The translations under genes were made by a program, and so were the position numbers. The notes beneath the pieces were generated by a model. That model was not told the DNA's origin, did not search any database, and saw nothing but the letters and a program-made list of their open reading frames with translations. A stretch of DNA of 64,000 nucleotides from the NCBI RefSeq assembly GCF_004028635.1, contig NZ_ML138678.1:1302001-1366000 (forward strand), written 5' to 3'. This stretch comes from Streptomyces cyaneus (lineage in GTDB: Bacteria; Actinomycetota; Actinomycetes; Streptomycetales; Streptomycetaceae). Shown here piece by piece: positions 25,288 through 33,674 of this stretch (position 1 is its first letter; every line of letters starts with the position of its first letter).

Positions 25288-26481
25288 ATGACTCAGTCAC
25301 CTGACGCGAAGACGGACGGCCCCGCGGAAGGGAGAGACGACGCCCTGCGCCTGATGGTCGTCGGACTGGGCATGATGGGCAGAGCCGCGGCTGCCGTGGC
25401 AGTGGCGGAACTGCCTCTGGCCCACCTTCACCTGGTGGACGTGGACCAAGGCAGGGCCCGGGCGGTGGCCGACGAGTTGGCTCGTCACGGTGTGCCCGTG
25501 ACGGCAGGCACTTCCTGGCAGGACGGTCTCGGCAGCTGCGACGTCGCGCTGCTCGCCCTGCACTGGCCCCAGACGGAACAGTTCCTCGCCGAAACCCGTC
25601 ACAGCGGTCTCGGCGTGGTGAGCATCACCCGCCCACCGGTCAGTCCCGAGCCGTATGTCCCGGAAGTGGTGCGTGAGCGCACCGGACCGGCCGTGCTCCC
25701 GGTGGGGCTGGAACCCGGCCTCACCGAGATCCTGCTCGGCCATGCGGTGCGTGGGCTCGACCGGGTGCACGCCGTCGAGACCCTGTGCGGCGGGCTCACG
25801 ACACAGCCCCCGGACGGCTTTCCCTACCGGCTGTTGTTCGGCGGCACGACGCTGCCGTTCACACAGCGTCCCGCCTTCGCCCTCGACTCCGGGCGCAGAC
25901 GCACGCTGGAGAGGTTCTCCGCCGTTCGGCCGGCTTCCCTTCCCGGGCTGCCCTCCCTCGAGTCGTACCACGACGGAATGGTGCCCTGGTTGTGCGAGTT
26001 ACCCGGTCTCGACGGCGCCGATGTCGAACAGCGCTCGGTTCGCTGGCCGGGCTTCGTCTCCGCCGTCGCGCTCCTGCGTGCGGGCGGACTGCTCGACGAG
26101 GACGACATCGAGGTGGCGGGAACGAAGCTCACGCCCCGCCGCGTCACCGATGAGATCGTCGGGCGGAAGCTGCAACGCGGGTCCCACGAACGCGAGGTCA
26201 CCCATCTTCAACTGACCGCGCACGGGGTCGCCGGAGGCAGGGAGGTGACCCGTCGCATCAACATCTGGTGCCGTGACGACGAGACTCCGTTGGACTCCGG
26301 CATGGCCTGCATGACGGCGGTACCAGCGGTCGTCGCGGCCGGCCTGGTGGCGGGACACCCGGGAGGCTGGCGCCGTCCGGAAGAAATCTTCGACACATCC
26401 ACGATGGAGGTGCTCTTCACCGCGCTCGAGCGCCACGGCGCTCACATACGTGATCGATTCATCGAAGGTGAGCCGACATGA
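25288..26481 (+). CDS. Saccharopine-dehydrogenase-like NAD(P) oxidoreductase
   Basis: A 397-residue protein with an N-terminal Rossmann motif VVGLGMMGRAAAAV and acidic residue at LHLVDVD (NAD preference). A C-terminal domain of the saccharopine/lysine-6-dehydrogenase type includes LEPGLTEILLGHAV and ETLCGGLTTQPPDGFPY. It lies directly before the lysine N6-hydroxylase and overlaps it by ATGA. The hydrazine synthetase product would be a lysine joined N6-N to an amino acid, which closely resembles saccharopine. I infer that this enzyme oxidatively cleaves that adduct to a hydrazino acid and allysine. The enzyme itself is recognisable; the substrate is inferred. Confidence 0.82.
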   Translation: MTQSPDAKTDGPAEGRDDALRLMVVGLGMMGRAAAAVAVAELPLAHLHLVDVDQGRARAVADELARHGVPVTAGTSWQDGLGSCDVALLALHWPQTEQFLAETRHSGLGVVSITRPPVSPEPYVPEVVRERTGPAVLPVGLEPGLTEILLGHAVRGLDRVHAVETLCGGLTTQPPDGFPYRLLFGGTTLPFTQRPAFALDSGRRRTLERFSAVRPASLPGLPSLESYHDGMVPWLCELPGLDGADVEQRSVRWPGFVSAVALLRAGGLLDEDDIEVAGTKLTPRRVTDEIVGRKLQRGSHEREVTHLQLTAHGVAGGREVTRRINIWCRDDETPLDSGMACMTAVPAVVAAGLVAGHPGGWRRPEEIFDTSTMEVLFTALERHGAHIRDRFIEGEPT

Positions 26482-27830
26482 CACGGGGGGACGACCTGAT
26501 CACGCACCGGCTGATCGGAATCGGCGTGGGGCCTGCGAATCTCAGCCTGGCCGCACTGCTCGACACATCGGAGAACTCCTCCGACGATGTTTTCTTCGAA
26601 GCCAAAGAGAGCTTTCAGTGGCATGCCGGGATGATGCTTCCGGACGCCGAAATGCAGGTTCACTTCCTCAAAGACCTCGTCACACCCGTCGATCCCACCA
26701 ACCCTCACTCGGTCCTCGCGTACGCCGTGAGCCGAGGTGAGCTCTACACGCTGCTGAACACGCGGCGGCAACGGGTCTCCCGGCGGGAGTTCGAGGCGTA
26801 CTGCTCCTGGGTCGCCAGGCGGCTGCCCAGCGTCAGATTCGGTTCCGAGGTCCTCGACGTGCGCTGGGACGGCGCCTTCGAGGTGACCACCACGGACGGA
26901 GCCTACCGAGCGCAGCACCTCAGCATCGGTACCGGGGTCGTACCGAAGGTCCCTGCGTGCGCCCAGGGCCGCGGCCTGCCCGGTGTCATCCACTCCGCCG
27001 ACTTCCTGCACCACTCCATACCGGCGGACGCCACGACCGTCGTGGTCGTCGGTGGCGGCCAGAGCGGCGCCGAGGTGGTCGCGCACCTGCAAGAGACCCT
27101 GGCGCCGGACGTGGCCGTCGAATGGGTCACCCGCAGGAACAACTTCCTGCCGCTGGACGAGAGTCCGTTCGTCGAGGACATCTTCACGCCGGAGGCGAGC
27201 GAGGAGTTCTTCCACCGTCCGGCCGGCGTGCGCATGCGGTTGCTCGCCGACCAGCAATTGGCCAGCGACGGCGTCTCGGACTACCTGCTCGAACGGATCT
27301 ACCGACGGATGTACGACGTCCGTAACGGCTATCGGGAGGGACCGAGGGTACGGACCAGTGCCGCGACCGAGCTGATCGGCCTGGAAACCGCGGGCCCCCG
27401 TGGCACCGATCTCACCGTGCGGGACCGGCTCACCGACGAACAGCGCACCGTCCGCGCCGACTTCGTCGTACTGGCCACGGGGTACGAACAAGCCCTGCCC
27501 GAGGCCGTGCGGCCGCTCCTGCCCCTGATCTCCCTGGACGACGGCCGCCCGAACCTGCGCCCGGACTTCTCGGTCGAGTGGGACGGTTCGGCGTCGAGCA
27601 GGATCTTCGTACAGAACGGAGCCCGGCACGCGCGCGGCGTCGCCGACCCCAACCTCAGCCTGCTGGCCTGGCGTTCCGCCACGATCGCGGTGGCGGTCGC
27701 CGCCGACCTCGGCAAGCGGCTGCTGGAGCCGCATCTGCCTCCGGACCGCCGCGCGGGCGCGTCGCCTCACTCATCCGGCAGCGAGGACACCCAGGACTGG
27801 GCACGAGAACCCCGAAGGAGCGCTGAATGA
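26478..27830 (+). CDS. L-lysine (or ornithine) N-monooxygenase
   Basis: A 450-residue flavoprotein of the IucD/SidA/PvdA family. The FAD motif is GIGVGPANLSLA, the NADPH motif VVVVGGGQSGAEV, and the ATG-type motif FVVLATGYEQALP. It hydroxylates the side-chain amine using O2 and NADPH. Immediately downstream are the cupin and MetRS-like genes, the partners that turn N6-hydroxylysine into an N-N bonded adduct. Lysine is therefore the likely substrate. It is coupled on both sides by ATGA overlaps. Siderophore use is unlikely because no NIS or NRPS genes are nearby. Confidence 0.93.
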   Translation: MTRGDDLITHRLIGIGVGPANLSLAALLDTSENSSDDVFFEAKESFQWHAGMMLPDAEMQVHFLKDLVTPVDPTNPHSVLAYAVSRGELYTLLNTRRQRVSRREFEAYCSWVARRLPSVRFGSEVLDVRWDGAFEVTTTDGAYRAQHLSIGTGVVPKVPACAQGRGLPGVIHSADFLHHSIPADATTVVVVGGGQSGAEVVAHLQETLAPDVAVEWVTRRNNFLPLDESPFVEDIFTPEASEEFFHRPAGVRMRLLADQQLASDGVSDYLLERIYRRMYDVRNGYREGPRVRTSAATELIGLETAGPRGTDLTVRDRLTDEQRTVRADFVVLATGYEQALPEAVRPLLPLISLDDGRPNLRPDFSVEWDGSASSRIFVQNGARHARGVADPNLSLLAWRSATIAVAVAADLGKRLLEPHLPPDRRAGASPHSSGSEDTQDWAREPRRSAE

Positions 27831-28228
27831 GCACGGCACAGGAGCCGGATCTCACTGGTGTGCTGCCGGTCGAGCAGCTCAAGGTCACGCCGAGCGGGCC
27901 GGTGGAGGGATTCTGCTTCCCGGAGATCGACCACCGCCCGTCGGCTCCGTTCAAGGCGTCCCGATGGCGCCTCGACCCCGGTCTGTGGAGCAACTGGGAC
28001 CAGCACGAGGTGCTGGAGGCCTGGATGGTGGCCTCGGGAACCGGATCCGTCTGGCGGGAGGAGGAGGAAACCCCTGTCGGCCCCGGTGACGTCGTCCTCA
28101 TGCCCAGCCAGGTGAGGCACCGGCTGCACAACACCGGCTCGGTACCGATGACCTTGTTCAGCGTCTGGTGGCCGCCCACCGCACAAGCCTCCACGGCAAC
28201 CGACTCAGGAAGGACGCAGCGTGCTTGA
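27827..28228 (+). CDS. Cupin component of a hydrazine synthetase
   Basis: A 133-residue single-domain cupin. Motif 1 is DQHEVLEAWMVASGTG and motif 2 is GDVVLMPSQVRHRLHN, keeping the metal-binding His and Glu residues. In known hydrazine synthetases a zinc cupin fused to a MetRS-like domain rearranges an O-aminoacyl-N-hydroxylysine ester into an N-N bonded product. Here the cupin is a separate gene whose end overlaps the MetRS-like start by eight bases, so the two probably form a complex. The start overlaps the hydroxylase stop as ATGA. Confidence 0.85.
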   Translation: MSTAQEPDLTGVLPVEQLKVTPSGPVEGFCFPEIDHRPSAPFKASRWRLDPGLWSNWDQHEVLEAWMVASGTGSVWREEEETPVGPGDVVLMPSQVRHRLHNTGSVPMTLFSVWWPPTAQASTATDSGRTQRA

Positions 28229-29852
28229 TTCCGTGAGCAGGGCTCTGGACCGGATCCGGACGGATCAGCCCGTGAAGCCCTCGTACTTCTTCTTCGCCGG
28301 CTATCTCACCCCCAACGGTGAACTGCACCTGGGCCATCTCGGCGGGCCCTACCTGCGTTCCGACGCGGCGGCCAGGTGCATGGGGATGTACGGCGCGCGG
28401 GTGGCCTGTGCCACCGGATCGGACGCCTTCGAGAGCAGCGTGACCTACGCGGCCGCGGCGAACTCGGCTCCAGAGACGGCCGCTTCGATCGCCACCCACT
28501 TCACCGACCGCGCCGCACAGGCACTGCGGTCCATGCGGATCCGGCAGGACGACTTCGTCAACCCCTGCCAGGAGCCGGTGCGCGGGGAAGCCGCCGAGGC
28601 ATGCCACCGGCTCGCGTCCGCTCTGGGGGACGCCGGCCGGCTCACCGTGCGGGAGGAGCAGTTGTTCCTCGGGATCCCGCCGGCGCCTCCGGCGGCGACC
28701 GGCGCCTTCCTCTCCGGTCAGTGCACGTACTGCGAGGTTCCGCAGTCGGGCAACGTCTGTGAACAGTGCGGGCGTTGGATGCACCCTGAGCGGATGACGT
28801 CGGCGTGGGTACCCGACGGGACATCCGGCCCGGCCGAGCGCGGAGGTGTCAGCTCCGTCTTCGTGCGCACGGCCGCGGAGATGAACGCCGAGGCCATGCG
28901 GGAGGTCCTGGAACCCGAGTTCGCCCATCTCGTGCGGGACTATCCCGAGGTCTTCGGCGACACCCTGCGGCTCAGTCACCCGTCGTGGTGGGGGCTTCCG
29001 TGGAGCACGCGGCTGACGCCCGCGCCACACCCGGAGTCGGTGTTCTCCAGCTATGTGATGGGCAAGTACGGATCCACCAGGGTGCTCGGCGCACGTCAGC
29101 GCGAGCGGACCGGGGTCGACCCCTTCAGCTCCGGGAGCGGAGTGACCACCGTCGCCGTGGGCGGCCTGGACAGCGCCTTCGGCTGGATCTCGCTGCAGGC
29201 CCTGGTCGACCCCACGGTGGATTTCGCGCCGTTCGACCACATCGTGGTCAACCGGTTCATGCTGCTGCGCGGCGAGAAGTTCTCCACGTCGCGCAAGCAC
29301 GTCATCCGGGTCAACGACGCGCTCGCGCACGGGCTGTCGCCGGACGCACTGCGGCTCATGCTGGCCCGGGTCTCGCCCAGCCACGAGGAGTCGGACTTCG
29401 TGCCCGAGAAGGCCGCGGCACAGTCGGGCGACGACTGCGCCACTCTGCTCGGCGCGCTGCGGCAGTCGCAGATCGGCGGCGGCGTGGAGCCCGAGGCCGC
29501 ACCGCAGTTCCTGGACGCGGCCGTGGCCCACCTGAGGCGACAGCGGGCGGCTTTCACACTGCCGAGCGTGGACCTGCCCGCGGCGGCCGAGGCGCTGCTG
29601 GACTGGGGATCGCTGCTCTGTGAGGGCGCTTTGGAGGGGCATCCGCGTTTCGCGCGGCAGGTCCTGGCGCTGCTCGCCCTTCCCCTGATGCCCGGCTGGG
29701 CCGTCGGAGTCTGGCGCACGGCCGCAGAAGGGCTCCCGCCCGGTCTCGACCACGAGCCGGGAGCCGAGGAACACCCCGTGGACCCCTTCGATCTCCCGGC
29801 CGTCTCGGCGGCCGACCTCGACGCCCTCGCGGAGCAGGGCCGTACGTCCTGA
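28221..29852 (+). CDS. Methionyl-tRNA-synthetase-like amino acid ligase (hydrazine synthetase)
   Basis: A 543-residue class I aminoacyl-tRNA-synthetase-like protein. The HIGH signature appears as GELHLGHLGG and the KMSKS loop as EKFSTSRKH. A zinc knuckle has CTYCEV...CEQCGRW. The C-terminal tRNA-anticodon-binding part is short and divergent compared with MetRS. In this family the domain activates an amino acid and passes it to N6-hydroxylysine rather than to tRNA. The amino acid joined (Gly, Glu or other) cannot be read from sequence. The GTG at 28221 has GGAAGGA upstream. Confidence 0.9.
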   Translation: MLDSVSRALDRIRTDQPVKPSYFFFAGYLTPNGELHLGHLGGPYLRSDAAARCMGMYGARVACATGSDAFESSVTYAAAANSAPETAASIATHFTDRAAQALRSMRIRQDDFVNPCQEPVRGEAAEACHRLASALGDAGRLTVREEQLFLGIPPAPPAATGAFLSGQCTYCEVPQSGNVCEQCGRWMHPERMTSAWVPDGTSGPAERGGVSSVFVRTAAEMNAEAMREVLEPEFAHLVRDYPEVFGDTLRLSHPSWWGLPWSTRLTPAPHPESVFSSYVMGKYGSTRVLGARQRERTGVDPFSSGSGVTTVAVGGLDSAFGWISLQALVDPTVDFAPFDHIVVNRFMLLRGEKFSTSRKHVIRVNDALAHGLSPDALRLMLARVSPSHEESDFVPEKAAAQSGDDCATLLGALRQSQIGGGVEPEAAPQFLDAAVAHLRRQRAAFTLPSVDLPAAAEALLDWGSLLCEGALEGHPRFARQVLALLALPLMPGWAVGVWRTAAEGLPPGLDHEPGAEEHPVDPFDLPAVSAADLDALAEQGRTS

Positions 29853-29928
29853 CCGGCCCGTACCGAACCAGACCGTCCGGCGCGGCCCGGACCCGTGCCG
29901 TCCTCAACTCGTCCTGGAGGCTTACTGC

Positions 29929-30720
29929 ATGAGTGATCAGACACTCGACCTCACCGCGATCGTTCCCGAACTGCGCACCCGGGGCCTCCTGCCTGCGGAC
30001 ACGGCAGGAGTCTTCGCCAGCGGTTCCATGGTCCGCGGCTGGGGCAACGAGACCAGTGACGTGGACGTGCACGTCATCACCGGGTCGCTGCGCGAGTCCT
30101 CGATCGCGGAAACGGGGCACGTCTCCCTCGAACCGAACGTCCTGACGTACGAGCGCGTCTACGTGAACGGCCGCAGGTGGGACATCGAGTACTGGACGCA
30201 GAGCCAGGTCGACCAGCTGCTCGCCAAGGTCACCTGGGAGGCCTACAACAGCCCGGACTCCCCCTGGTCCACGCTGAGCAGGACGGAACTCGGCATGCTC
30301 GAGCGGCTGCCCTACGCCGCCGCGGCCGACGACGGTGGCTGGCTGTCCGACGTGCAGCAGCGCCTGCGTGACTCCGCGCACCGGGTCATCCTGGTCGGCA
30401 TCTCGCTGCGGGAGTCCGACGGGCTGGTGGAGGACGCGGCGGGACAGCTGGCGGCCGGTGACGTGCACAGCGCCGTCATCGCGGCTCGCCTCGCCTTCAA
30501 CCACATCGTCGACGCCCTCCAGGCGCAGGAGGGCCAGTTCGGCAGTCTGTGGCCCAAATGGCGGGCGCGGCGCATGACGTTGATCAACTCCAAGGTCCTG
30601 ACATTCGAGACGTACTGGGCGACGGAGACCATGGCGAACTTCGACAGCGGGAATCCCGGCGCCTGGGTGGAGGACACCATCGGGCTGTGCCGAAAGATCT
30701 CGTCCGAGCTGGAGGTGTGA
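29929..30720 (+). CDS. Pol-beta superfamily nucleotidyltransferase
   Basis: A 263-residue protein with the minimal nucleotidyltransferase signature FASGSMVRGWGNETSDVDVHV (G-S-x10-D-x-D), a third acidic residue in RWDIEYW, and an all-helical C-terminal domain. Family members add AMP or another NMP to antibiotics, proteins or small molecules. Encoded inside the biosynthetic operon 76 bases after the MetRS-like gene, with TGGAGG upstream of its ATG, it could nucleotidylate an intermediate or confer self-resistance. It is not an aminoglycoside enzyme by any feature I can see. Confidence 0.8.
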   Translation: MSDQTLDLTAIVPELRTRGLLPADTAGVFASGSMVRGWGNETSDVDVHVITGSLRESSIAETGHVSLEPNVLTYERVYVNGRRWDIEYWTQSQVDQLLAKVTWEAYNSPDSPWSTLSRTELGMLERLPYAAAADDGGWLSDVQQRLRDSAHRVILVGISLRESDGLVEDAAGQLAAGDVHSAVIAARLAFNHIVDALQAQEGQFGSLWPKWRARRMTLINSKVLTFETYWATETMANFDSGNPGAWVEDTIGLCRKISSELEV

Positions 30721-30725
30721 CACCC

Positions 30726-31028
30726 ATGACCGAGCAGAACGACAGCGCGCCGGTTCCGCGGATTCCGCTGAACGTCCGACTGAGGAAGCACCGTGGCCGG
30801 CACCTCGCCATCGGCTACGAGCACGCCCTGGAGCTGTCGCCCACGGCCGTCTTCATCTGGAACCAGATCGACGGCACCACCGACGTCGACGGAATCGCGC
30901 AGGCCGTCAGCACCGAGTACGCGATCGATGTGGAGACCGCTCTGGAAGACGTGCGGGCCCTCCTCGACGAACTGTCCGGCCACCAGCTCGTCGTGTGGGA
31001 TTCGTCCGCACAGCCCAGGCACGGATGA
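30726..31028 (+). CDS. PqqD-like RiPP recognition element protein
   Basis: A 100-residue protein matching the PqqD/RRE winged-helix pattern. Residues forming beta strands (RHLAIGYEHALELSPTAVFIW) are followed by N-Q-I-D-G-T-T-D-V-D-G-I-A-Q-A-V and a helix ending DVRALLDELSGHQLVVW. RRE proteins bind leader peptides and hand them to modifying enzymes. It sits five bases after the nucleotidyltransferase and overlaps the MFS start by ATGA. The only leader-like peptide I see in the window is the 22-residue one at 49137, some 18 kb away in the same island. Confidence 0.78.
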   Translation: MTEQNDSAPVPRIPLNVRLRKHRGRHLAIGYEHALELSPTAVFIWNQIDGTTDVDGIAQAVSTEYAIDVETALEDVRALLDELSGHQLVVWDSSAQPRHG

Positions 31029-32284
31029 CGATGCCGGATTCCGCAGCCGCCCTCGAGCCCACGCGCGGCGAGCGGGCGCGCCTGCTGGCGGCGCTCATGG
31101 CCCGGTTCTTCGGATCCGGGTTCTGGGCGCCGTTGCAGGTGCTGTTCTTCGTCAGGATCGCCGACATCCCCGCGTTCACGGTGTCGGTCGGCCTCACGGT
31201 CGCCACCGTCGTCGGGCTGGTCGCGGGGCCGTACATCGGTGGGCTCGCCGACCGCCACGGCACCCGGAACGTGGGCGCTGCGGTCTTCGGATTCGCGGCC
31301 TGTGCCTCGGCGACCCTCGCGCTGGTCGACTCGGTGCCCACGTTCCTCCTCGCCATCACCCTGATCTCCATAGGCCGGGGCGGACAGGCCGCCGTCTCGG
31401 GGGCCCTGGTCGCCGCCGTCGCCGGGGACTCGAAGCTCGATTTCCGGGCGCGGGTCTATTCGATGCAGAACCTGGTGATGACCATCGGCCCCGTCTTCGG
31501 CGGCCTCGTCCTTCAGGCGGACGACCGGAGCTGGTACATGGTCGCCGTCGCGGTCGAGGTGGCCGCGTGTCTCGTCGCGTGCGTCCTGGTCGCCAGCCTG
31601 TCCCCGCGTCCGTCCGCCGTCCCGAAGACCGAGCACGCCTCGGCCGGTGCGCTGCGCGACCGGCCCTTCATGGTGGTCAGCGGGCTGTCCGGGGTGCTCG
31701 TGCTGTTCGACGCGGTGCAAACGGTTCTGCTGCCGCTGTGGATCACGGAACGCACCGACGCGCCCCGGTGGATCGTCTCCGCCGTGTTCATCATGAGCAG
31801 CGTGATCGTCGTCGCGTTCCAGCGCCGGGTCTCCGCGGGGACGGAGGACGTGGGCGCCGGCGCGCGAGCGATGCGGCGTACCGCGCCGTTGGCCGTGGTC
31901 GCGCTGGTCTTCTTCTTCTCGGCCGCGTACACGGCCGACTTCGTCACCATCGCCCTGCTGCTGTCCGGTCTGTCCTTCCTCACCTGGTCCGAGATGTGCT
32001 TCGCGGCGGGCGAGTATTCCCTGTCGTACGGTCTGGCCCGGGACGAGCGTCACGGGCAGTACCAGGGCGCGTACGCGGTGGGTGTGGGCCTCGGCTCGGC
32101 GGCCGCGCCGCCTGTCGTCACGGGCCTGTGCCTCGGGCTGGGGCCGGCGGGCTGGGTTGTGCTGGGCGCCCTGCTCCTGGGGGCGGGTGCCCTCGTCCCG
32201 GCGGCCACCCGGCACGCGGCCGACGCGATCAGAGCGTCGAGCCGTTCCGTGGACGATCCCCGCGGCCAGAGCGGCAGAGTGTGA
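31025..32284 (+). CDS. MFS transporter (probable product exporter)
   Basis: A 419-residue integral membrane protein with about twelve hydrophobic helices. An A-D-R-H-G-type loop (GGLADRHGTRNVG) follows helix 2, and a central cytoplasmic loop ends in GALRDRPFMVV. It closes the nine-gene operon and shares that loop motif, LPLWIT and GxYQG with the second island transporter at 36243, so the two look like paralogues. Export of the product is the likely role. A strong bidirectional terminator follows. Confidence 0.9.
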   Translation: MTMPDSAAALEPTRGERARLLAALMARFFGSGFWAPLQVLFFVRIADIPAFTVSVGLTVATVVGLVAGPYIGGLADRHGTRNVGAAVFGFAACASATLALVDSVPTFLLAITLISIGRGGQAAVSGALVAAVAGDSKLDFRARVYSMQNLVMTIGPVFGGLVLQADDRSWYMVAVAVEVAACLVACVLVASLSPRPSAVPKTEHASAGALRDRPFMVVSGLSGVLVLFDAVQTVLLPLWITERTDAPRWIVSAVFIMSSVIVVAFQRRVSAGTEDVGAGARAMRRTAPLAVVALVFFFSAAYTADFVTIALLLSGLSFLTWSEMCFAAGEYSLSYGLARDERHGQYQGAYAVGVGLGSAAAPPVVTGLCLGLGPAGWVVLGALLLGAGALVPAATRHAADAIRASSRSVDDPRGQSGRV

Positions 32285-32295
32285 CGGACCGGCGG

Positions 32296-32328
32296 GGGCC
32301 GGGGCGGCCGTGATTGCCGCCCCGGCCC
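32296..32328. terminator. Bidirectional hairpin terminator
   Basis: A 13-bp perfect inverted repeat (GGGCCGGGGCGGC with its complement, seven-base loop) between the convergent MFS and lyase genes. It ends the main biosynthetic operon. Confidence 0.75.
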
Positions 32329-32350
32329 GTCGTCGTCCGGTGATCCGAGC

Positions 32351-33658
32351 TCAGGGCCGCGTCACCGTGCCATGCTCTCGCAGTCGCTCGTGCAGCCGCG
32401 TACGCACCACATCCTCGTCCTGCAGGAAGACCTTCGGGTCGAGCGCGCTCTCGTCGAAGGCGATCCCGTCCTTGCCGAGTTCGTCGGCGAACTGCGTCCC
32501 CTGCTGCAGGCTGCGCAGTGACGCCTGCTGCACCGTGCGGTAGGCGTGCTCTCGCTCGACCCCGTTCCGCGTCATCTGCAGATAGGCCTGCGCGCTGAAG
32601 ATGCGGCCCCGCGTGGCGCCTAGGTTCTCGGCCATCCGGTCGGTGTTCACCACGAGGCCGTCCACCAGCTCGGTTGCCGCGGTGACCTGGTAGTACGCGA
32701 GGTTGCAGGAGTCGGGCAGGACCACCCGCTCGACCGAGGAGTGCGCGAGGTCCCGCTCGTGCCACAGCGCCACGTCCTCCAGCGCCGCACCGACGTTCGC
32801 CCGCAGCAGCCGCGCCAGGCCGCAGAGCCGTTCGCTGGTGGTCGGATTCCGTTTGTGGGGCATCGCGCTCGACCCCTGGTAGGCGGAGGTCCGTGGTTCC
32901 TCGACCTCGGCGACCTCGGTGCGCTGCAGCAGCCTCATTTCGAGCGCCAGCTGCTCGACGCTCGCTCCCAGGACCGCGAGGGCCGCGACGAGTTCCGCGT
33001 GCCGGTCCCGGCAGACGACCTGTGTGGGGGCGGGTTCGGCCGTCAGCCCCAGCCCGGCGAGCACCTCGGCCTCCACCGCCGGTGTGGTGGTGGCGTACGT
33101 ACCGACCGCACCCGAGATCGTACCGACGGCCACGGATTCACGTACGGCTGAAAGACGCGTGAGGGAACGGTCCACGGCGAACGCGAGCGTGGCGAGCTTG
33201 TGGCCGAATCTGATCGGCTCGGCGTGAATGCCGTGGGTTCGTCCCACGCAGATCGTGTCCCAGTGCTCCAGCGCCCGTCGCGCCAGTACCCGGTACAGCT
33301 CGCGGGCGGCGTCCAGGACGAGGTCGACGGCGTCGCGCATGGCCAGTCCGAGTCCGGTGTCGACGAGGTCGTAGCTCGTCAGCCCGTGATGCACCCAGCG
33401 CGCGCTCTCGTCCGGCATCGCCTTGGTCCATGCGGCCAGGAAGGAGAGGACCTCGTGGTCGCGCGTGCGCTCGGCCTCTCGTACGTCCGAGATGTCCGGC
33501 CCGGGCGTGGCCGCGATCGTCTCGGCGGCCTCGGCGGGAATGATGCCGTGCTCGGCCTGTACCCGCGCGACCAGCGACTCGATCGCGACCCAGCGGGCGA
33601 AAGTGGCCTCCTCCGTCCAGATCCGGGACATCTCAGGGCGTACATAACGGTCGATCAC
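32351..33658 (-). CDS. Adenylosuccinate-lyase family enzyme
   Basis: A 435-residue fumarase/aspartase superfamily lyase of PurB type. The signature is GSSAMPHKRNP, with HGLTSYDLVDTG and RTHGIHAEP earlier in the chain. Such enzymes eliminate fumarate from a succinylated amine. In fosfazinomycin and kinamycin pathways PurB-like lyases release the N-N unit from hydrazinosuccinate derivatives, so a pathway role is plausible. A duplicated purine enzyme is the alternative. The GTG at 33658 follows AGGAGGAAGTAC. It lies 16 bases after the SARP stop and is probably co-transcribed with it. Confidence 0.9.
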   Translation of the reverse strand: MIDRYVRPEMSRIWTEEATFARWVAIESLVARVQAEHGIIPAEAAETIAATPGPDISDVREAERTRDHEVLSFLAAWTKAMPDESARWVHHGLTSYDLVDTGLGLAMRDAVDLVLDAARELYRVLARRALEHWDTICVGRTHGIHAEPIRFGHKLATLAFAVDRSLTRLSAVRESVAVGTISGAVGTYATTTPAVEAEVLAGLGLTAEPAPTQVVCRDRHAELVAALAVLGASVEQLALEMRLLQRTEVAEVEEPRTSAYQGSSAMPHKRNPTTSERLCGLARLLRANVGAALEDVALWHERDLAHSSVERVVLPDSCNLAYYQVTAATELVDGLVVNTDRMAENLGATRGRIFSAQAYLQMTRNGVEREHAYRTVQQASLRSLQQGTQFADELGKDGIAFDESALDPKVFLQDEDVVRTRLHERLREHGTVTRP

Positions 33659-33674
33659 GTACTTCCTCCTTGGT

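Noticed and set aside
26478..27830. Hydroxamate siderophore pathway
   Set aside because: The N-hydroxylase lacks the expected IucA/IucC-type synthetases, decarboxylase or NRPS; its partners are the hydrazine-synthetase genes.
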